Numbered from the stretch's first letter, positions 8,283 to 17,556 are shown. The stretch is 64,000 nucleotides of DNA from Streptomyces sp. Edi4 (GCF_040253615.1 NZ_JBEJGY010000004.1:434001-498000), one strand, 5' to 3'. Numbers and translations are program-made. Notes: generated by a model not told the origin, from the sequence alone.

Positions 8283-9323
8283 ATGTCCGGAGACCAGAAC
8301 TACATCAATCACGTTGCTCTTGTACTGGACGCGAGTTCGTCCATGTCCCACCTGAGCCGCAAGGTCGTCGAGGTGGCCGACCAGCAGATCGCGTATCTGG
8401 CCCGCCGCTCGAAGGACCTGGACCAGGAGACGCGGGTCACCGTGTATGTCTTCGCCGACAAGGTGGAGTGTGTCATCTACGACAAGGACGTGCTGCGCAT
8501 GCCGTCCTTGCGGGAGTTGTACCGGGTGGGCGGAATGACGGCGCTCTTGGCGGCCACCTTGAAATCGCAGCGGGAGCTGGCGCAGACCGCCCAACTCTAC
8601 GGCGACCACAGCTTCTTGACGTTCGTCCTGACCGACGGCCAGGAGAACGCGAGCCACCGATGCCCGGACGCCCCGGCCGACGACCCGCGTGAACTGGTGC
8701 GGGCAGTGGCCGAGTTGGTAGCCACACAGCAGGACAACTGGACGCTGGCCGTCCTGGTGCCGGACCAGATGGGCAAGCGCGAAGCCATGCAGTGCGGTTT
8801 CCCGAAGGACAACATCGCCATCTGGGACGCGACCAGCACCCGGGGTCTGGAGGAGGCCGGGCAGGTCATCCAGCAGGCGACCGAGAATTTCATGGTCGGT
8901 CGCACCAAGGGCATCCGGGGATCGCGCGCGGTGTTCTCCACGGGAGCCGACGCGGTCAACAAGGCGACCATCGCGGCGGCGGGGCTCACGCCGGTGGATC
9001 CGTCCGCGTACCAGCTGATCCCGGTGGCCCGGGACGCGGCGATACGGGAGTGGGTCGTCGAGTGCGGCCACACCTACCGTACGGGCTGCGCGTTCTACCA
9101 GCTGAGCAAGCCGGAGAAGATCCAGGCGCGCAAGCAGATAGCGGTCCTGGAGAAGAAGACCGACCGGGTTTACACGGGGCCGGAGGCGCGGGCCCTGCTC
9201 GGCCTGCCCGACGCCGAGGTGCGCGTCAAGGCGGACCACAACGACGACTTCACGATATTCGTGCAGAGCACGAGCGTGAACCGGAAGCTCGTCCCGCACA
9301 CGCGGCTCCTCCTGATGATCTGA
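8283..9323 (+). CDS. VWA (von Willebrand factor A) domain protein
   Basis: 346 residues. The N-terminal 220 residues form a VWA domain with a MIDAS motif DASSSMS at 16-22 and a downstream TDGQEN metal contact near 120. Instead of a secretion signal it starts directly with the domain, so it is a cytoplasmic metal-dependent protein-binding module. The remaining 120 residues are an unfamiliar domain containing two Cys (in 'VVECGHTYRTGCAFYQLSK'). Similar VWA proteins sit in Streptomyces tellurite/TerD-like or phage-type contexts, but no such genes are adjacent. Its 3' end has been duplicated downstream as a short tandem repeat. Confidence 0.8.
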   Translation: MSGDQNYINHVALVLDASSSMSHLSRKVVEVADQQIAYLARRSKDLDQETRVTVYVFADKVECVIYDKDVLRMPSLRELYRVGGMTALLAATLKSQRELAQTAQLYGDHSFLTFVLTDGQENASHRCPDAPADDPRELVRAVAELVATQQDNWTLAVLVPDQMGKREAMQCGFPKDNIAIWDATSTRGLEEAGQVIQQATENFMVGRTKGIRGSRAVFSTGADAVNKATIAAAGLTPVDPSAYQLIPVARDAAIREWVVECGHTYRTGCAFYQLSKPEKIQARKQIAVLEKKTDRVYTGPEARALLGLPDAEVRVKADHNDDFTIFVQSTSVNRKLVPHTRLLLMI

Positions 9324-9376
9324 GGTCTCTCCTCATGATCTGAGGCCCCTCCTCATGATCTGAGGCCTCTCCTCGT
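9317..9376. repeat. Three tandem copies of a 20-bp unit overlapping a stop codon
   Basis: Units begin at 9317, 9337 and 9357 with the form GATCTGAGGYCYCTCCTCRT. The first contains the TGA stop of the VWA gene, so the last codons and stop appear to have been copied twice downstream. Copies differ at only a few positions. It fills most of the gap before the convergent HAD gene. Slipped-strand duplication is the simplest origin. Confidence 0.85.
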
Positions 9377-9386
9377 GGCCTGACGC

Positions 9387-10193
9387 TCAGGCGCTTCCCG
9401 GGGGCGACGGCACCAGTGCGGCCAGTTCGGCCAGGCCGTCCGCCCGCCAGTCGAAGGTGTCCGACGGCCTTGGGGGATCGCCCACGGGCCGGCGTACGTA
9501 GGCGGTCCTCATTCCTACTGCCTGGGCCCCGCGAAGGTCCCACGCGTGGGCGGCGACCATCAGGACGCGCTCGGGAGGGCACCCCGCCGCTCGCAGGGCG
9601 AGGCGGTACACCTGGGGTGCCGGCTTGTAGGCCCGGGCGCCCTCGGCGGACAGGGTCTGGTGCCAGCGCAGGCCGGCGTGCGCGGTGAGCCGCAGGAGGG
9701 TCGCGCGGGCGGCGTTGCTCAGGCCGAGCACGGGAAACCGTTCGGCGAACCGGGCCAGACCTGCCCGGGAGTCCTCCCAGGGGCGCAGCCGCTGACTGGC
9801 GGAGGCGAGGCGCGCGATGGCCGCCGGGTCGGTGAGTCCGGCCCGGCCGGCCACGCGTTCGGCGGCTTCGCGGTCGAGGACAGCGGAGTTGACGTAGGCA
9901 CGCGCGCCCTCGGCGATGCGGCGCTGCTCGTCCTCGACATGCCTCTGCCACATGGTGACGAGCTGGTCCAGGAGTTGTTCCTGGGACCGTGTCCCCGGGG
10001 TCTCTCTCCCCGGGGACCCTGCCGACTGAGGACCGGGCATCTCGGCGTCGGCCGTCGCGCCGGGCGCCGGGGAAGGCGCCTCGCGGGACTCCGCCAGCGC
10101 CTCGCGCACCGCCGCCCGGAGTCCACCCGGCTCGTCGACCATCGTGCCCAGTACGTCGAAGACCACGACATCGATGGCGCCGGCCAGAGTCAT
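9387..10193 (-). CDS. HAD-superfamily hydrolase, haloacid dehalogenase type II-like
   Basis: 268 residues. Motif I is VFDVLGTMVDE (nucleophile Asp13), motif II is LGLSNA near residue 142, motif III lysine is in ARAYKPAPQVY, and the fourth motif is MVAAHAWDLRGAQAVGM. The VLGT motif I and 'AHAWDLRGA' (in place of the usual SSNxWD) are typical of type II haloacid dehalogenases. A disordered Pro/Arg insertion (about 35-70) interrupts the cap domain. Such enzymes hydrolyse 2-haloacids or related phosphate esters by a covalent aspartyl intermediate. Transcribed away from the following MFS gene. Confidence 0.82.
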   Translation of the reverse strand: MTLAGAIDVVVFDVLGTMVDEPGGLRAAVREALAESREAPSPAPGATADAEMPGPQSAGSPGRETPGTRSQEQLLDQLVTMWQRHVEDEQRRIAEGARAYVNSAVLDREAAERVAGRAGLTDPAAIARLASASQRLRPWEDSRAGLARFAERFPVLGLSNAARATLLRLTAHAGLRWHQTLSAEGARAYKPAPQVYRLALRAAGCPPERVLMVAAHAWDLRGAQAVGMRTAYVRRPVGDPPRPSDTFDWRADGLAELAALVPSPPGSA

Positions 10194-10502
10194 TCACCCT
10201 CCTCGTCACAGGCGCTGCCTGGTCGGCAGCCAGAACGTCCGGGTGTCACACCCGTGTTGGCGACAGCGTAGGCCGTTCCCAGTGGTCCATCCCATGACAC
10301 ACATCTGACGTGCCATGTCCGACGCCCGACATCACTGCCCTCACCCCCCGCCCCCGATCACGCCGCCAACTGGCCTGACCCACAACGCCATTCACGGCGT
10401 GGTCACACCCGGCCGGACTTCCAAAGCAATCCCCTTGCCACGCCAAGTAATAAGCACCTAGCCTTGTCATCCCTTACCTATGCCTCAGGATCGGAACCCT
10501 CG
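10194..10502. promoter_or_regulatory. Divergent intergenic region with a candidate promoter for the MFS gene
   Basis: 309 bases between the HAD and MFS starts. A candidate housekeeping promoter reading right has TTGCCA at 10435-10440 and TAGCCT at 10459-10464, 18 bases apart, about 40 bases before the MFS ATG. A small inverted repeat (ACGCC-N6-GGCGT, about 10385-10400) lies upstream. The AT content rises over 10430-10470. This is prediction from consensus only. Confidence 0.35.
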
Positions 10503-11756
10503 ATGGCCTCCTTACTGCCGGCCCCGGGAGCCCAGCGCACCCTCGCGTTGTCGAACTTCGTCTACACCGTCGGCAGCGGTCTGTACCTCACCGCCGGGGT
10601 GCTCTACTTCACCGAGGACCGTCACCTCCCGGCATCCCAAGTGGGCCTGGGGCTGGGCATCGCCGGCCTGCTCTCCCTCGCCGCGGGCGTCGCCGTGGGC
10701 CACCTCGCGGACCGGTACGGGGCGCGTGGCGTGTACATGGGCGCCCTCGTCGTCCAGGCGCTGGCCACGGCCGGTTTCGTACGGGCGGACGGCTTCTGGC
10801 CATTCGCCATGGCGGTCGCAGCGGCCATGGCCGCAAAGGGGGCGGGCAACGCCGCGCGCGGTCCGCTCATCCGGCACTACGGGGGCGACCGTCCCCAGGC
10901 GTTCCGCGGCTACTTGCGCGCCGTGACCAACCTCGGGATATCCCTGGGAGCCGTCCTGGCGGGCTGGGCCGTGCAAGTGGGGACCCATGACGCGTACCAG
11001 GTACTCGTCCTCGGTAACGCCCTCGCCTTCATGGCGTCCGCCGCGCTTCTGCTCCCGCTGCCCCCGGTCGCGCCGCGGCCCGCCTCCGACGGCCCACGCT
11101 GGATCGCCCTGCGGGACCGCCCCTACCTCGCGCTCACCCTCCTGGACGGTGTCATGGCCATCCAGTTCAGGGTGCTCACCGTGGCCGTCCCGCTCTGGCT
11201 GGTCGTCGCCACCACGGCGCCCCATTGGCTGATCTCGGGGACCATGCTGGTCAACACCGTCATCGTCGTCGCCTGCCAGGTACACGCGAGCCGGAACATC
11301 GACACCCCCACGGCGGGTGCTGTCGCCTACCGGCGCTCGGGTGTGGCGTTCCTCCTCGCCTGCGTGATCATCTCGCTCTCGGCGGGAGTGCCGGCCTGGG
11401 CGGCCGCGGTGCTTCTCCTGTCGGCGGTGGTCGTGCACACGATCGGTGAACTGTGGCATTCCGCCGCCGGGTTCGAGATCTCCTTCGCTCTCGCTCCCCC
11501 GCACGCCACCGGTCAGTACCTCGGCGTCTTCGGGCTCGGCGCGGGCCTGGCGGAAGCCGTCGGCCCCACGTCGCTCATCTCGCTGTGCGTCACATGGGGC
11601 CGCCCCGGCTGGTACGTGGTGGGAGCGCTCTTCGTCCTGGCGGGCCTCGCGGCTCCTCTCACCGTCCGGTGGGCCCAGCGCCGTCACGCGGACAGTGCCA
11701 TAACTAGCTCGGAAACACCGTCCGTTGAGGGCGCGAGCGCGCCGACATCAGGGTGA
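10503..11756 (+). CDS. MFS transporter
   Basis: 417 residues with about 12 hydrophobic helices and the MFS loop 2-3 signature seen as GHLADRYGARG. No N- or C-terminal extra domains. The ATG at 10503 was taken; a TTG at 10464 in frame would add a polar tail and overlaps the candidate promoter. Likely a proton-coupled efflux carrier; single-gene unit without adjacent regulator, so substrate is unknown. Its 3' end lies 9 bases before the long poly-C tract. Confidence 0.85.
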   Translation: MASLLPAPGAQRTLALSNFVYTVGSGLYLTAGVLYFTEDRHLPASQVGLGLGIAGLLSLAAGVAVGHLADRYGARGVYMGALVVQALATAGFVRADGFWPFAMAVAAAMAAKGAGNAARGPLIRHYGGDRPQAFRGYLRAVTNLGISLGAVLAGWAVQVGTHDAYQVLVLGNALAFMASAALLLPLPPVAPRPASDGPRWIALRDRPYLALTLLDGVMAIQFRVLTVAVPLWLVVATTAPHWLISGTMLVNTVIVVACQVHASRNIDTPTAGAVAYRRSGVAFLLACVIISLSAGVPAWAAAVLLLSAVVVHTIGELWHSAAGFEISFALAPPHATGQYLGVFGLGAGLAEAVGPTSLISLCVTWGRPGWYVVGALFVLAGLAAPLTVRWAQRRHADSAITSSETPSVEGASAPTSG

Positions 11757-11760
11757 GAGG

Positions 11761-11799
<39 letters not shown>

Positions 11800-11805
11800 A
11801 GAACG

Positions 11806-13389
11806 TCAGCTTCCGTGGGGACCGATCAGGAACTCGTCGAGGAGGCCCGGGGTCGCCGCGGCGGCGAAGCCTGGGGCGTCGGCAGCCGCCAGGTCGCGGA
11901 TGGCATAGCCGTCCTCGCCGGCCGCGACCGCCGCCGTCAGCGTGACCAGCCCGTGCCGACGGGCGAACGGCGAGGTCGAGAACGTCCAGGCGGCGATGGC
12001 GTCGCGCCGCAGCGCGAGGGTGTCCCGGCTGAACGTCCCGGAGCGGGTGACCAGAAGGCCGTCCCGCATCCCATGCGCCAGACTGCGGTACGCGTCCCGC
12101 GCCAGCCACAGCACGGCCGGTGTGGAGATCACCACGTACGTGACCGCGCAGTACAGCAGCACGGGCGTGCACACCACGCCGAGAAAGGCCAGGACGGCGG
12201 CGCCGGGCAGCACCACGAACAGCAGCCCGCGCGTCCGGCGCCGCCGCAGCGCCGCCGGAGGATGGGTCGTGAGCGCCACCCGTGCGGTTTGTGCGGGGAA
12301 GGGCGAACGCAGCACCCCGTCGGCCACGCGCAACGCCTGGGCGCGGGGCGCCGGCGGCAGCAGTCCGCTGCGCTTACGGTTCTCCTCACGGTCTCCAAGG
12401 CCGCCGGCGACCGCCCGGACCAGCGCGCCGCCGCCGGCTCGCAGCAGCAGGGGCTCACACACCAACACGCCCCGAAGTCGCGCCTGTTCGATGGTCACCG
12501 AACGGGTGGTGAACAGGCCTCGGCGCACCCGCAGCGTGTGCGCGTCGGTCCATTCCAGACGGTAGTTCCACCAGTTCTCGACGTAGAGGGCGACGGAGCC
12601 GACCGAGCCGAGGGCGAGCACGGCCAGCAGCGCCACCGGGATCGTCAGCCAGAGCGCACTCGCGCCGAACTGCGCGAACGCCCGCTGGACGAAGCCGAGT
12701 CGCCACGGCTGGATGCCGATGCCGTCCAGCACCCGGTAGACCGACCCGGCCACCATGAACACCCCCCCGACGACCCAGAACGTGAGCGGGGCGTAGCGCG
12801 ACCAGCGCCAGTCGATGCGGGCGAGCAGCGAGTCGTCGCGGTCGGCGCCCGCCATGCCCGCGCGGGACAGCAACGCGGCACGCAGCCGGCGCGCCTCGGT
12901 GAAGGTGAGCGCGTCGAGGGACAGGTCGCCTCGGCCCTGGCCCGACCCCGCCGTACCGGCCCGCAGCACGGTGACGCCCAGCAGCCGGTGCAGCGGCGAC
13001 GCGGTCAGGTCGACGGTGCGTATGCGCCGCAACGGGACGCTGCGCAGCCGCAGGTTCAGGAGACCGGTCCGCACCTCGAGGGCGTCGCAGGTGACCCGGT
13101 AGCGCGTACGGGTCCAACGGATCAGGCCGACGGCGGTGACGGCGGCGAATGAGGTCGCCACGGCGGCGAGCGTGCGCCACGCGCCGGCGGTGACCCGGCC
13201 GCCCCCGGCCAGTGCCGTGAGGAGCAGCGTAAGGAGCGGCGCCCCCATCCAGCCGCAGTGCACCAGCAGGGAACGCGGGTGCAGCCGGCGCCACCCCGGC
13301 GGCGCGGTCCCCTGCACACCTGGGGCCTCCGGCGCACCTGCGGCCTCCTCCACCCCCGTGCCACCGAACTCCTCCCGTGACCCGCTCAT
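11806..13389 (-). CDS. Membrane protein with tandem bacterial PH domains (YdbT-like)
   Basis: 527 residues. Three blocks of paired transmembrane helices (about 45-95, 190-245, 370-420) alternate with soluble beta-rich domains whose edges match bPH_2: 'RYRVTCDALEVRTGLLNLR', '…LRVRRGLFTTRSVTIEQARLRGV' and a third near the C-terminus. This is the B. subtilis YdbT layout, always paired with a short YdbS-like partner, as here. The ATG at 13389 overlaps the partner's stop by 4 bases (ATGA), so the two are translationally coupled. In Bacillus YdbST affects sensitivity to amylocyclicin-like peptides; function here is inferred only. Confidence 0.85.
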   Translation of the reverse strand: MSGSREEFGGTGVEEAAGAPEAPGVQGTAPPGWRRLHPRSLLVHCGWMGAPLLTLLLTALAGGGRVTAGAWRTLAAVATSFAAVTAVGLIRWTRTRYRVTCDALEVRTGLLNLRLRSVPLRRIRTVDLTASPLHRLLGVTVLRAGTAGSGQGRGDLSLDALTFTEARRLRAALLSRAGMAGADRDDSLLARIDWRWSRYAPLTFWVVGGVFMVAGSVYRVLDGIGIQPWRLGFVQRAFAQFGASALWLTIPVALLAVLALGSVGSVALYVENWWNYRLEWTDAHTLRVRRGLFTTRSVTIEQARLRGVLVCEPLLLRAGGGALVRAVAGGLGDREENRKRSGLLPPAPRAQALRVADGVLRSPFPAQTARVALTTHPPAALRRRRTRGLLFVVLPGAAVLAFLGVVCTPVLLYCAVTYVVISTPAVLWLARDAYRSLAHGMRDGLLVTRSGTFSRDTLALRRDAIAAWTFSTSPFARRHGLVTLTAAVAAGEDGYAIRDLAAADAPGFAAAATPGLLDEFLIGPHGS

Positions 13390-13907
13390 ACCGCGTCACC
13401 CGGCACGTCTTGGGCGGCTTCGCCGATGCGCCGGGACAGTTCCTCGGCGTCCGCGTCGGACAGCCCCACGATTCTGATGTCGCCGGCCGTCGACGCGGTG
13501 GTGACGACGACCGTGGCAAGCCCGTAACGCCGTTGCAGTGGGCCGCGCACCGTGTCCACCGTCTGCACCCGGGACAGCGGCGCGATCCGCCGCTTGTGCC
13601 AGAACCAGCCCCCGGCGGCGTAGACCGCCAGTTCGCCGAGCTCCCAGGCGTGCACCCGATAGCGCCCGCGCGGCATCAGCACGAGATAGCCGAGCGCGGG
13701 CAGTACGAGCACGACCAGCAGCAGCGGCCCGAGCCACGGCAGGGCGCCGGGGAAGAACAGCGACGCGAGCGCCGCGAGGACGAGCGCGGTCAGCAGCATC
13801 GGACCGCTGAGCGCCAGGAACGCCTGAAGCGTCCACCAACGGCGGGCCCGGGGATCGACACGGCGGCGGGGTGGCCGCAGGAGCAGGGCGGCGGGTGTGA
13901 GGTGCAT
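13386..13907 (-). CDS. Small membrane PH-domain protein (YdbS-like)
   Basis: 173 residues: two adjacent transmembrane helices (about 28-52 and 58-78) followed by one bPH_2 domain with 'GRYRVHAWELGELAVYAAGG' -like strands and the family motif 'RIAPLSRVQTVDTVRGPLQRRYGL' (split here: ISRVQ-VD-V-GP-RR-GL). First gene of a two-gene operon. The ATG at 13907 opens close to the TetR-type palindrome at 13960-13974, which may regulate it. Alternative starts upstream are not supported. Confidence 0.85.
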   Translation of the reverse strand: MHLTPAALLLRPPRRRVDPRARRWWTLQAFLALSGPMLLTALVLAALASLFFPGALPWLGPLLLVVLVLPALGYLVLMPRGRYRVHAWELGELAVYAAGGWFWHKRRIAPLSRVQTVDTVRGPLQRRYGLATVVVTTASTAGDIRIVGLSDADAEELSRRIGEAAQDVPGDAV

Positions 13908-13959
13908 GAGGTCACCGGTTTCCAGGTCAAGCGTATTGAGTAGCCGTACGCTATAACGG

Positions 13960-13974
13960 TACAAGCGACTTGTA
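13960..13974. promoter_or_regulatory. Palindromic operator, probably for the TetR regulator
   Basis: TACAAGCGACTTGTA is a perfect inverted repeat (6-bp arms, 3-bp centre) in the 147-bp gap between the divergent PH-domain operon and the TetR gene. It sits beside the AT-rich element CTATAACGG, a likely promoter core. Size and symmetry fit a TetR dimer site controlling both directions. Confidence 0.55.
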
Positions 13975-14054
13975 AAAGTGCCGGGCCGTGCATCTGCCCC
14001 ACCAGGGCGACGGCCGCCCGAGCCCGCAGCACCCAGGAGAAGGAGGTCTCGTCC

Positions 14055-14687
14055 GTGCCCAAGAGGGTGGACCATGAAGCCAGACGGCAGGAGATCTCCG
14101 CCGCGCTGTGGCGGATCGCGAGCACGCGCGGACTGGACGGCGCGAGCCTGCGCGATGTCGCGGCCGAAGCGGGCATCTCGCTCGGCCGGCTCCAGCACTA
14201 CTTCCGCACCCGGGACGAGATGCTGGTCTTCGCCCTCCGGCACATCAACCGGCTCGCCACCCAGCGCGTCCACGAGCGGATCGAAGCCCTCGGCGGCGAG
14301 CCCACCCCGCGCGAAGTCCTGCGCGCCTGCCTCTCGGGCATGCTGCCGCTGGACGACAGGAGCCGCACCGGACTTCTGGTCGGCGCGGCCTACTACGCGC
14401 GCGCCGTACACGACGAAGGTGTGCGCGCCGAGGCGAAGTCCGGCATCCCCCACCTCCGGGCGTTCTTCGCCGGCCAGCTCCAACTGGCCGCCGAGCGGGG
14501 CGAGTTGGCGCCCGAACGCGCCACTGAGGACGAGGCGATGCTCCTCATCAGCGTGACGGACGGCCTCGCCACCCATGTCCTGCTCGACGTGCACGATCCG
14601 GAAACGGCACTGCGCCTGCTCGACCTCCACCTCTCGAAGCTGTTCGGCGACGACGCCCCCGCTCCGACCGAGGGCACATCCCACTAG
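14055..14687 (+). CDS. TetR/AcrR-family transcriptional regulator
   Basis: 210 residues from a GTG at 14055 with GGAGG nine bases upstream. The N-terminal 50 residues form the TetR helix-turn-helix (ASLRDVAAEAGISLGRLQHYF near 34-54). The C-terminal ligand domain (about 80-200) is of the BetI-like TetR_C type common in Streptomyces. It is divergent from the PH-domain operon and shares the palindrome at 13960-13974, suggesting autoregulation and control of the PH genes. The inducer is unknown. Confidence 0.88.
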   Translation: MPKRVDHEARRQEISAALWRIASTRGLDGASLRDVAAEAGISLGRLQHYFRTRDEMLVFALRHINRLATQRVHERIEALGGEPTPREVLRACLSGMLPLDDRSRTGLLVGAAYYARAVHDEGVRAEAKSGIPHLRAFFAGQLQLAAERGELAPERATEDEAMLLISVTDGLATHVLLDVHDPETALRLLDLHLSKLFGDDAPAPTEGTSH

Positions 14688-14750
14688 GGCGCCGCGCACC
14701 GGCGTCACGCCGCGAGGTGTGGCGGCCCGGTCACTTACTCATCGGCGATG

Positions 14751-16379
14751 TCACTGGTAGTGGCGCAGCGCGGGCCACACGTCGCCCCAGGGACGGCGAG
14801 GGCCCGTACAGACGTAGATGTGGCCGCCCCCTTCGACGGAGTGCACACCCTCGGGGTCGGAGAGGGTGGCCACCGGGCGCACGTCGGTGAAGTACTGGCG
14901 CAAGTGGGCCTCGTAGTCCGGCGCGTGCTCCGACCCCGGGGCGATGGCGACGACGGTCGTGGCGTTCGGGTCGCCGGGACCCCACCACCAGTCGGTGTTG
15001 TGGGCGCTCACGGCGGTGGGCAGGCCGCTGCCCCGGCCGAGTTCGTTGACGGCGCCGGCCTCGCCGTAGTCCTCCGCGTAGATCACCGCGTGCGCCCGCT
15101 GTCCGGCCGGGAGCCCGTTCCACACCTGCCGTACGGTGCCAGCCAGTTGGGGCCAGCCAAGGGACTCCCCCGAGTTGGAGCTGACGGCATAGGTCCAGGT
15201 CACGTCGGAGGGCGGCAGCACCGGCAGTACGATCACGGCGAGCAGCGCGGTCGAGACGGTGGTGCCGATCATCAGGCCCCGCAACCGCCCCGCGCGGGCG
15301 CGCAGCCATGTGTCGAGTCCCACCGCGCCGGCCGCGAGGAGACACACGTACAGGCCGCCCAAGTAGTACACCTGCGCCCCGGTCGTCACGGCGAACAGCA
15401 CGAACAGGACGGCGTACGTGATCACAAGGGAACGCCACAGCGGTCGTCCCGACCGCCACAGGAACCGCAGGCCTCCCACCCACAGCACCGCCATCGCGGG
15501 GCAGCAGACGGCGAGTTGTCCCACGATCCACGTGGGAATGTTCCGCGGGCCGCCGTTCTCGGCGTTCAGCGCCCGTGTCATCTCGAACATGGCCCAGCCG
15601 TGCCGCGCCTGCCACCACATGTCCGGCAGCACGAACAGCACGGCGATCGCGGCGCCCGCGAGCAGCCGGCGGTCGGCCAGGGCCTTGCGGGCCGGACCGA
15701 GCAGGACGACGGCCAGCAGGACGGCGCCGAAGACGCCCGCGAGATGGTTGAACGCGGCGCCGAGCCCGACCAGCGCTCCTGCCGCCGGCCACCACCGCGT
15801 GTCGCCCGTACGCCCGACGCGTACCAGCACGAGCGCGATCGCCGCCCAGGCCAGCACCTCGTAGGACGTGGTGTTGGCGACATGCGCGCCGCCGAGGAGT
15901 ACGGGCATCGTGGCGGTCGCGAGCGCCGCGAGCAGCTGGGCGCGCCGTGCGCCGCCGAACTCCCGCGCGGTCAGCGCGCCCACGACCACGGTGGCAGCGG
16001 CCGCGAGCGCGGACCACAGGCGCAGACCCGGCGCCCAGACGCCGAACAGCGCGAGCGAGACCCGCGCGAGGAGCGGCGCCAGCGCGGGCTGGTCCACATA
16101 GCCGGTACCGAGGTGCCGGGCGCAGTCCAGGAAGTACAGCTCGTCGCGGTGAAAGCCGTAGCGCGACGACAGCGCCATGAGCAGGGCGAAGACCGCGGCG
16201 GCGACGGCGAACACCCGCCGGTCCAGCGGGGCCGGTACCTGCTCGCGCTCTTCGGCCTCGGCCGCGCGACCCGTGCCCACCCTGTCGTCTTCCACGCCAG
16301 CCCCCCCCCGGCCTCGGCCCCGGTGGCGCCGTTCGCGCACCCGGGACGGTCCGGCGCTCGCGATCCGGGCCGCGCGCAT
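14751..16379 (-). CDS. GT39/ArnT-like integral membrane glycosyltransferase
   Basis: About 542 residues from ATG 16379. A first helix (residues ~57-75) is followed by SRYGFHRDELYFLDCARHL, the DE-containing luminal loop of PMT/ArnT-type glycosyltransferases that use polyprenyl-phosphate sugars, and by about ten further helices with 'FNHLAG' and 'WWQARHGW' motifs; the last 130 residues are a soluble extracytoplasmic domain. It likely transfers a sugar to a cell-surface acceptor. Start is uncertain: GTG 16514, ATG 16460 and GTG 16295 (preceded by a G-tract) are all in frame, and the N-terminal 55 residues look unstructured. Confidence 0.8.
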   Translation of the reverse strand: MRAARIASAGPSRVRERRHRGRGRGGAGVEDDRVGTGRAAEAEEREQVPAPLDRRVFAVAAAVFALLMALSSRYGFHRDELYFLDCARHLGTGYVDQPALAPLLARVSLALFGVWAPGLRLWSALAAAATVVVGALTAREFGGARRAQLLAALATATMPVLLGGAHVANTTSYEVLAWAAIALVLVRVGRTGDTRWWPAAGALVGLGAAFNHLAGVFGAVLLAVVLLGPARKALADRRLLAGAAIAVLFVLPDMWWQARHGWAMFEMTRALNAENGGPRNIPTWIVGQLAVCCPAMAVLWVGGLRFLWRSGRPLWRSLVITYAVLFVLFAVTTGAQVYYLGGLYVCLLAAGAVGLDTWLRARAGRLRGLMIGTTVSTALLAVIVLPVLPPSDVTWTYAVSSNSGESLGWPQLAGTVRQVWNGLPAGQRAHAVIYAEDYGEAGAVNELGRGSGLPTAVSAHNTDWWWGPGDPNATTVVAIAPGSEHAPDYEAHLRQYFTDVRPVATLSDPEGVHSVEGGGHIYVCTGPRRPWGDVWPALRHYQ

Positions 16380-16693
16380 CGTACCCGCCCGGCCTGTGCC
16401 CGCCGAAGGCTCGGCGGTCCGGCGCGGTACGGCCGTCCCCGCCCCCTCCGCACACGACATCCCGGAGCGAACCCGGCAACTCGCCCGCCCCGCCGCCCGT
16501 TCATCGGTCGGCACAAGACCCCGGTCGTCCGCATCTGTGCGCCTTTCCGGACTTGTGGCAGCTGGGTGGATGGCTGTCCATCGCGGGCCTCGTCCTCATC
16601 CCCATCTCGGAGAAGGAGCGGTGAGCTTCGGTGCGGCGCGCGGCGAACCCCGCCCCTTACGAAGAACTCCCTGCCCTGCCGCGCGCCACCGGC

Positions 16694-17518
16694 TCACCCG
16701 CGCGCGTGGAGGTACACGTTCAGCGCCGCGGCTCCGCTCAGCAGGGCTCGCCCTCGGGTGGCGAGGCGGGCGTGCCAGGCGGTGAGGGCGGTCGCGAGAG
16801 GAGCCACGCCTCCGGCGGCGCGGACCTGCGCGATCAACGGCGCGATCTGCTCCAACAGGTAGCCACCGCGCCGGAGTTGATGGGTCAGGCGCGCATCCCT
16901 TACGGCGGTCTCGTCGTACACGCGGTAACCGGTCAGCGGGTCACGGCCGGGGGTCACCAGTCCGGCGCGCTCCCACTTGCGCAGCGTCGCCGGCTGAATG
17001 TCGAGGCTTGCCGCCAGCGGCCCGATGAACAGGGGTGCGGGCGGCGTCAGTTGCCCGGACGTGCCAACCTCGGGCGCATCGCCCCCAGGCCTCCCATCGG
17101 TCTGCCCGGACGCCGTGTCCGGTGCCAGGTCGCGCAGAGCCCGCTCGGCCCCTTGGAGGGTCCTGCGGTCGTCGAGCAACCGCGCGTGGCTCTCGTCGAT
17201 GAGCCGGAACGCCTCGTCCGGGGACCCCTCGTTCACCCGCCGCATGATGGCCGCCGCCGTCCCGTGGCCGTGCCCCGGCACCAGGGCGAGGAAGGCTGTC
17301 AGGGCGTTCTCGTGCAGCGCCGTGTACACGCGGTAGCCGTGCGGGGTGCGGTCCGATGCCGCAAGGATGCCGGCCTCCTCGTAGTTCCTGACCGCCTGCG
17401 TCGACAGACCGTGCGCGCGGGCCAGATCGACCGGCCTGAGCCGTCCATGCCGCCGTTCTCGCCGCCAGTCATGCCCCTGGTCATGCTCCTGGTCATGCCT
17501 TTGAGACTTTTGAGCCAT
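16694..17518 (-). CDS. TioE-like regulator with two MerR DNA-binding domains
   Basis: 274 residues. Two MerR-type winged-helix segments are visible: LARAHGLSTQAVRNYEEAGIL (about 32-52) with PHGYRVY, and ASLDIQPATLRKWERAGLV (about 169-187) with PLTGYRVY. A 100-residue linker with a long helix separates them. This double-headed MerR arrangement is the TioE family. It is divergently transcribed, 58 bp from an erythromycin-esterase-like gene, the usual genomic partner of this family, so it probably controls that gene and itself. The ligand is presumably a drug-like molecule, by inference. Confidence 0.85.
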   Translation of the reverse strand: MAQKSQRHDQEHDQGHDWRRERRHGRLRPVDLARAHGLSTQAVRNYEEAGILAASDRTPHGYRVYTALHENALTAFLALVPGHGHGTAAAIMRRVNEGSPDEAFRLIDESHARLLDDRRTLQGAERALRDLAPDTASGQTDGRPGGDAPEVGTSGQLTPPAPLFIGPLAASLDIQPATLRKWERAGLVTPGRDPLTGYRVYDETAVRDARLTHQLRRGGYLLEQIAPLIAQVRAAGGVAPLATALTAWHARLATRGRALLSGAAALNVYLHARG

Positions 17519-17556
17519 GGCCCGGACCCTAACGGGAAGAAGTTTCTAGCGGAGGT

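Noticed and set aside
16301..16309. Short poly-C run near the GT39-like gene start taken as slippage site
   Set aside because: Nine C in a 70%+ GC region is not exceptional and lies in a disordered N-terminus or leader.
14748..16862. 704-residue plus-strand frame opposite the GT39-like gene
   Set aside because: No domain features; antisense to a protein with a proper membrane profile.
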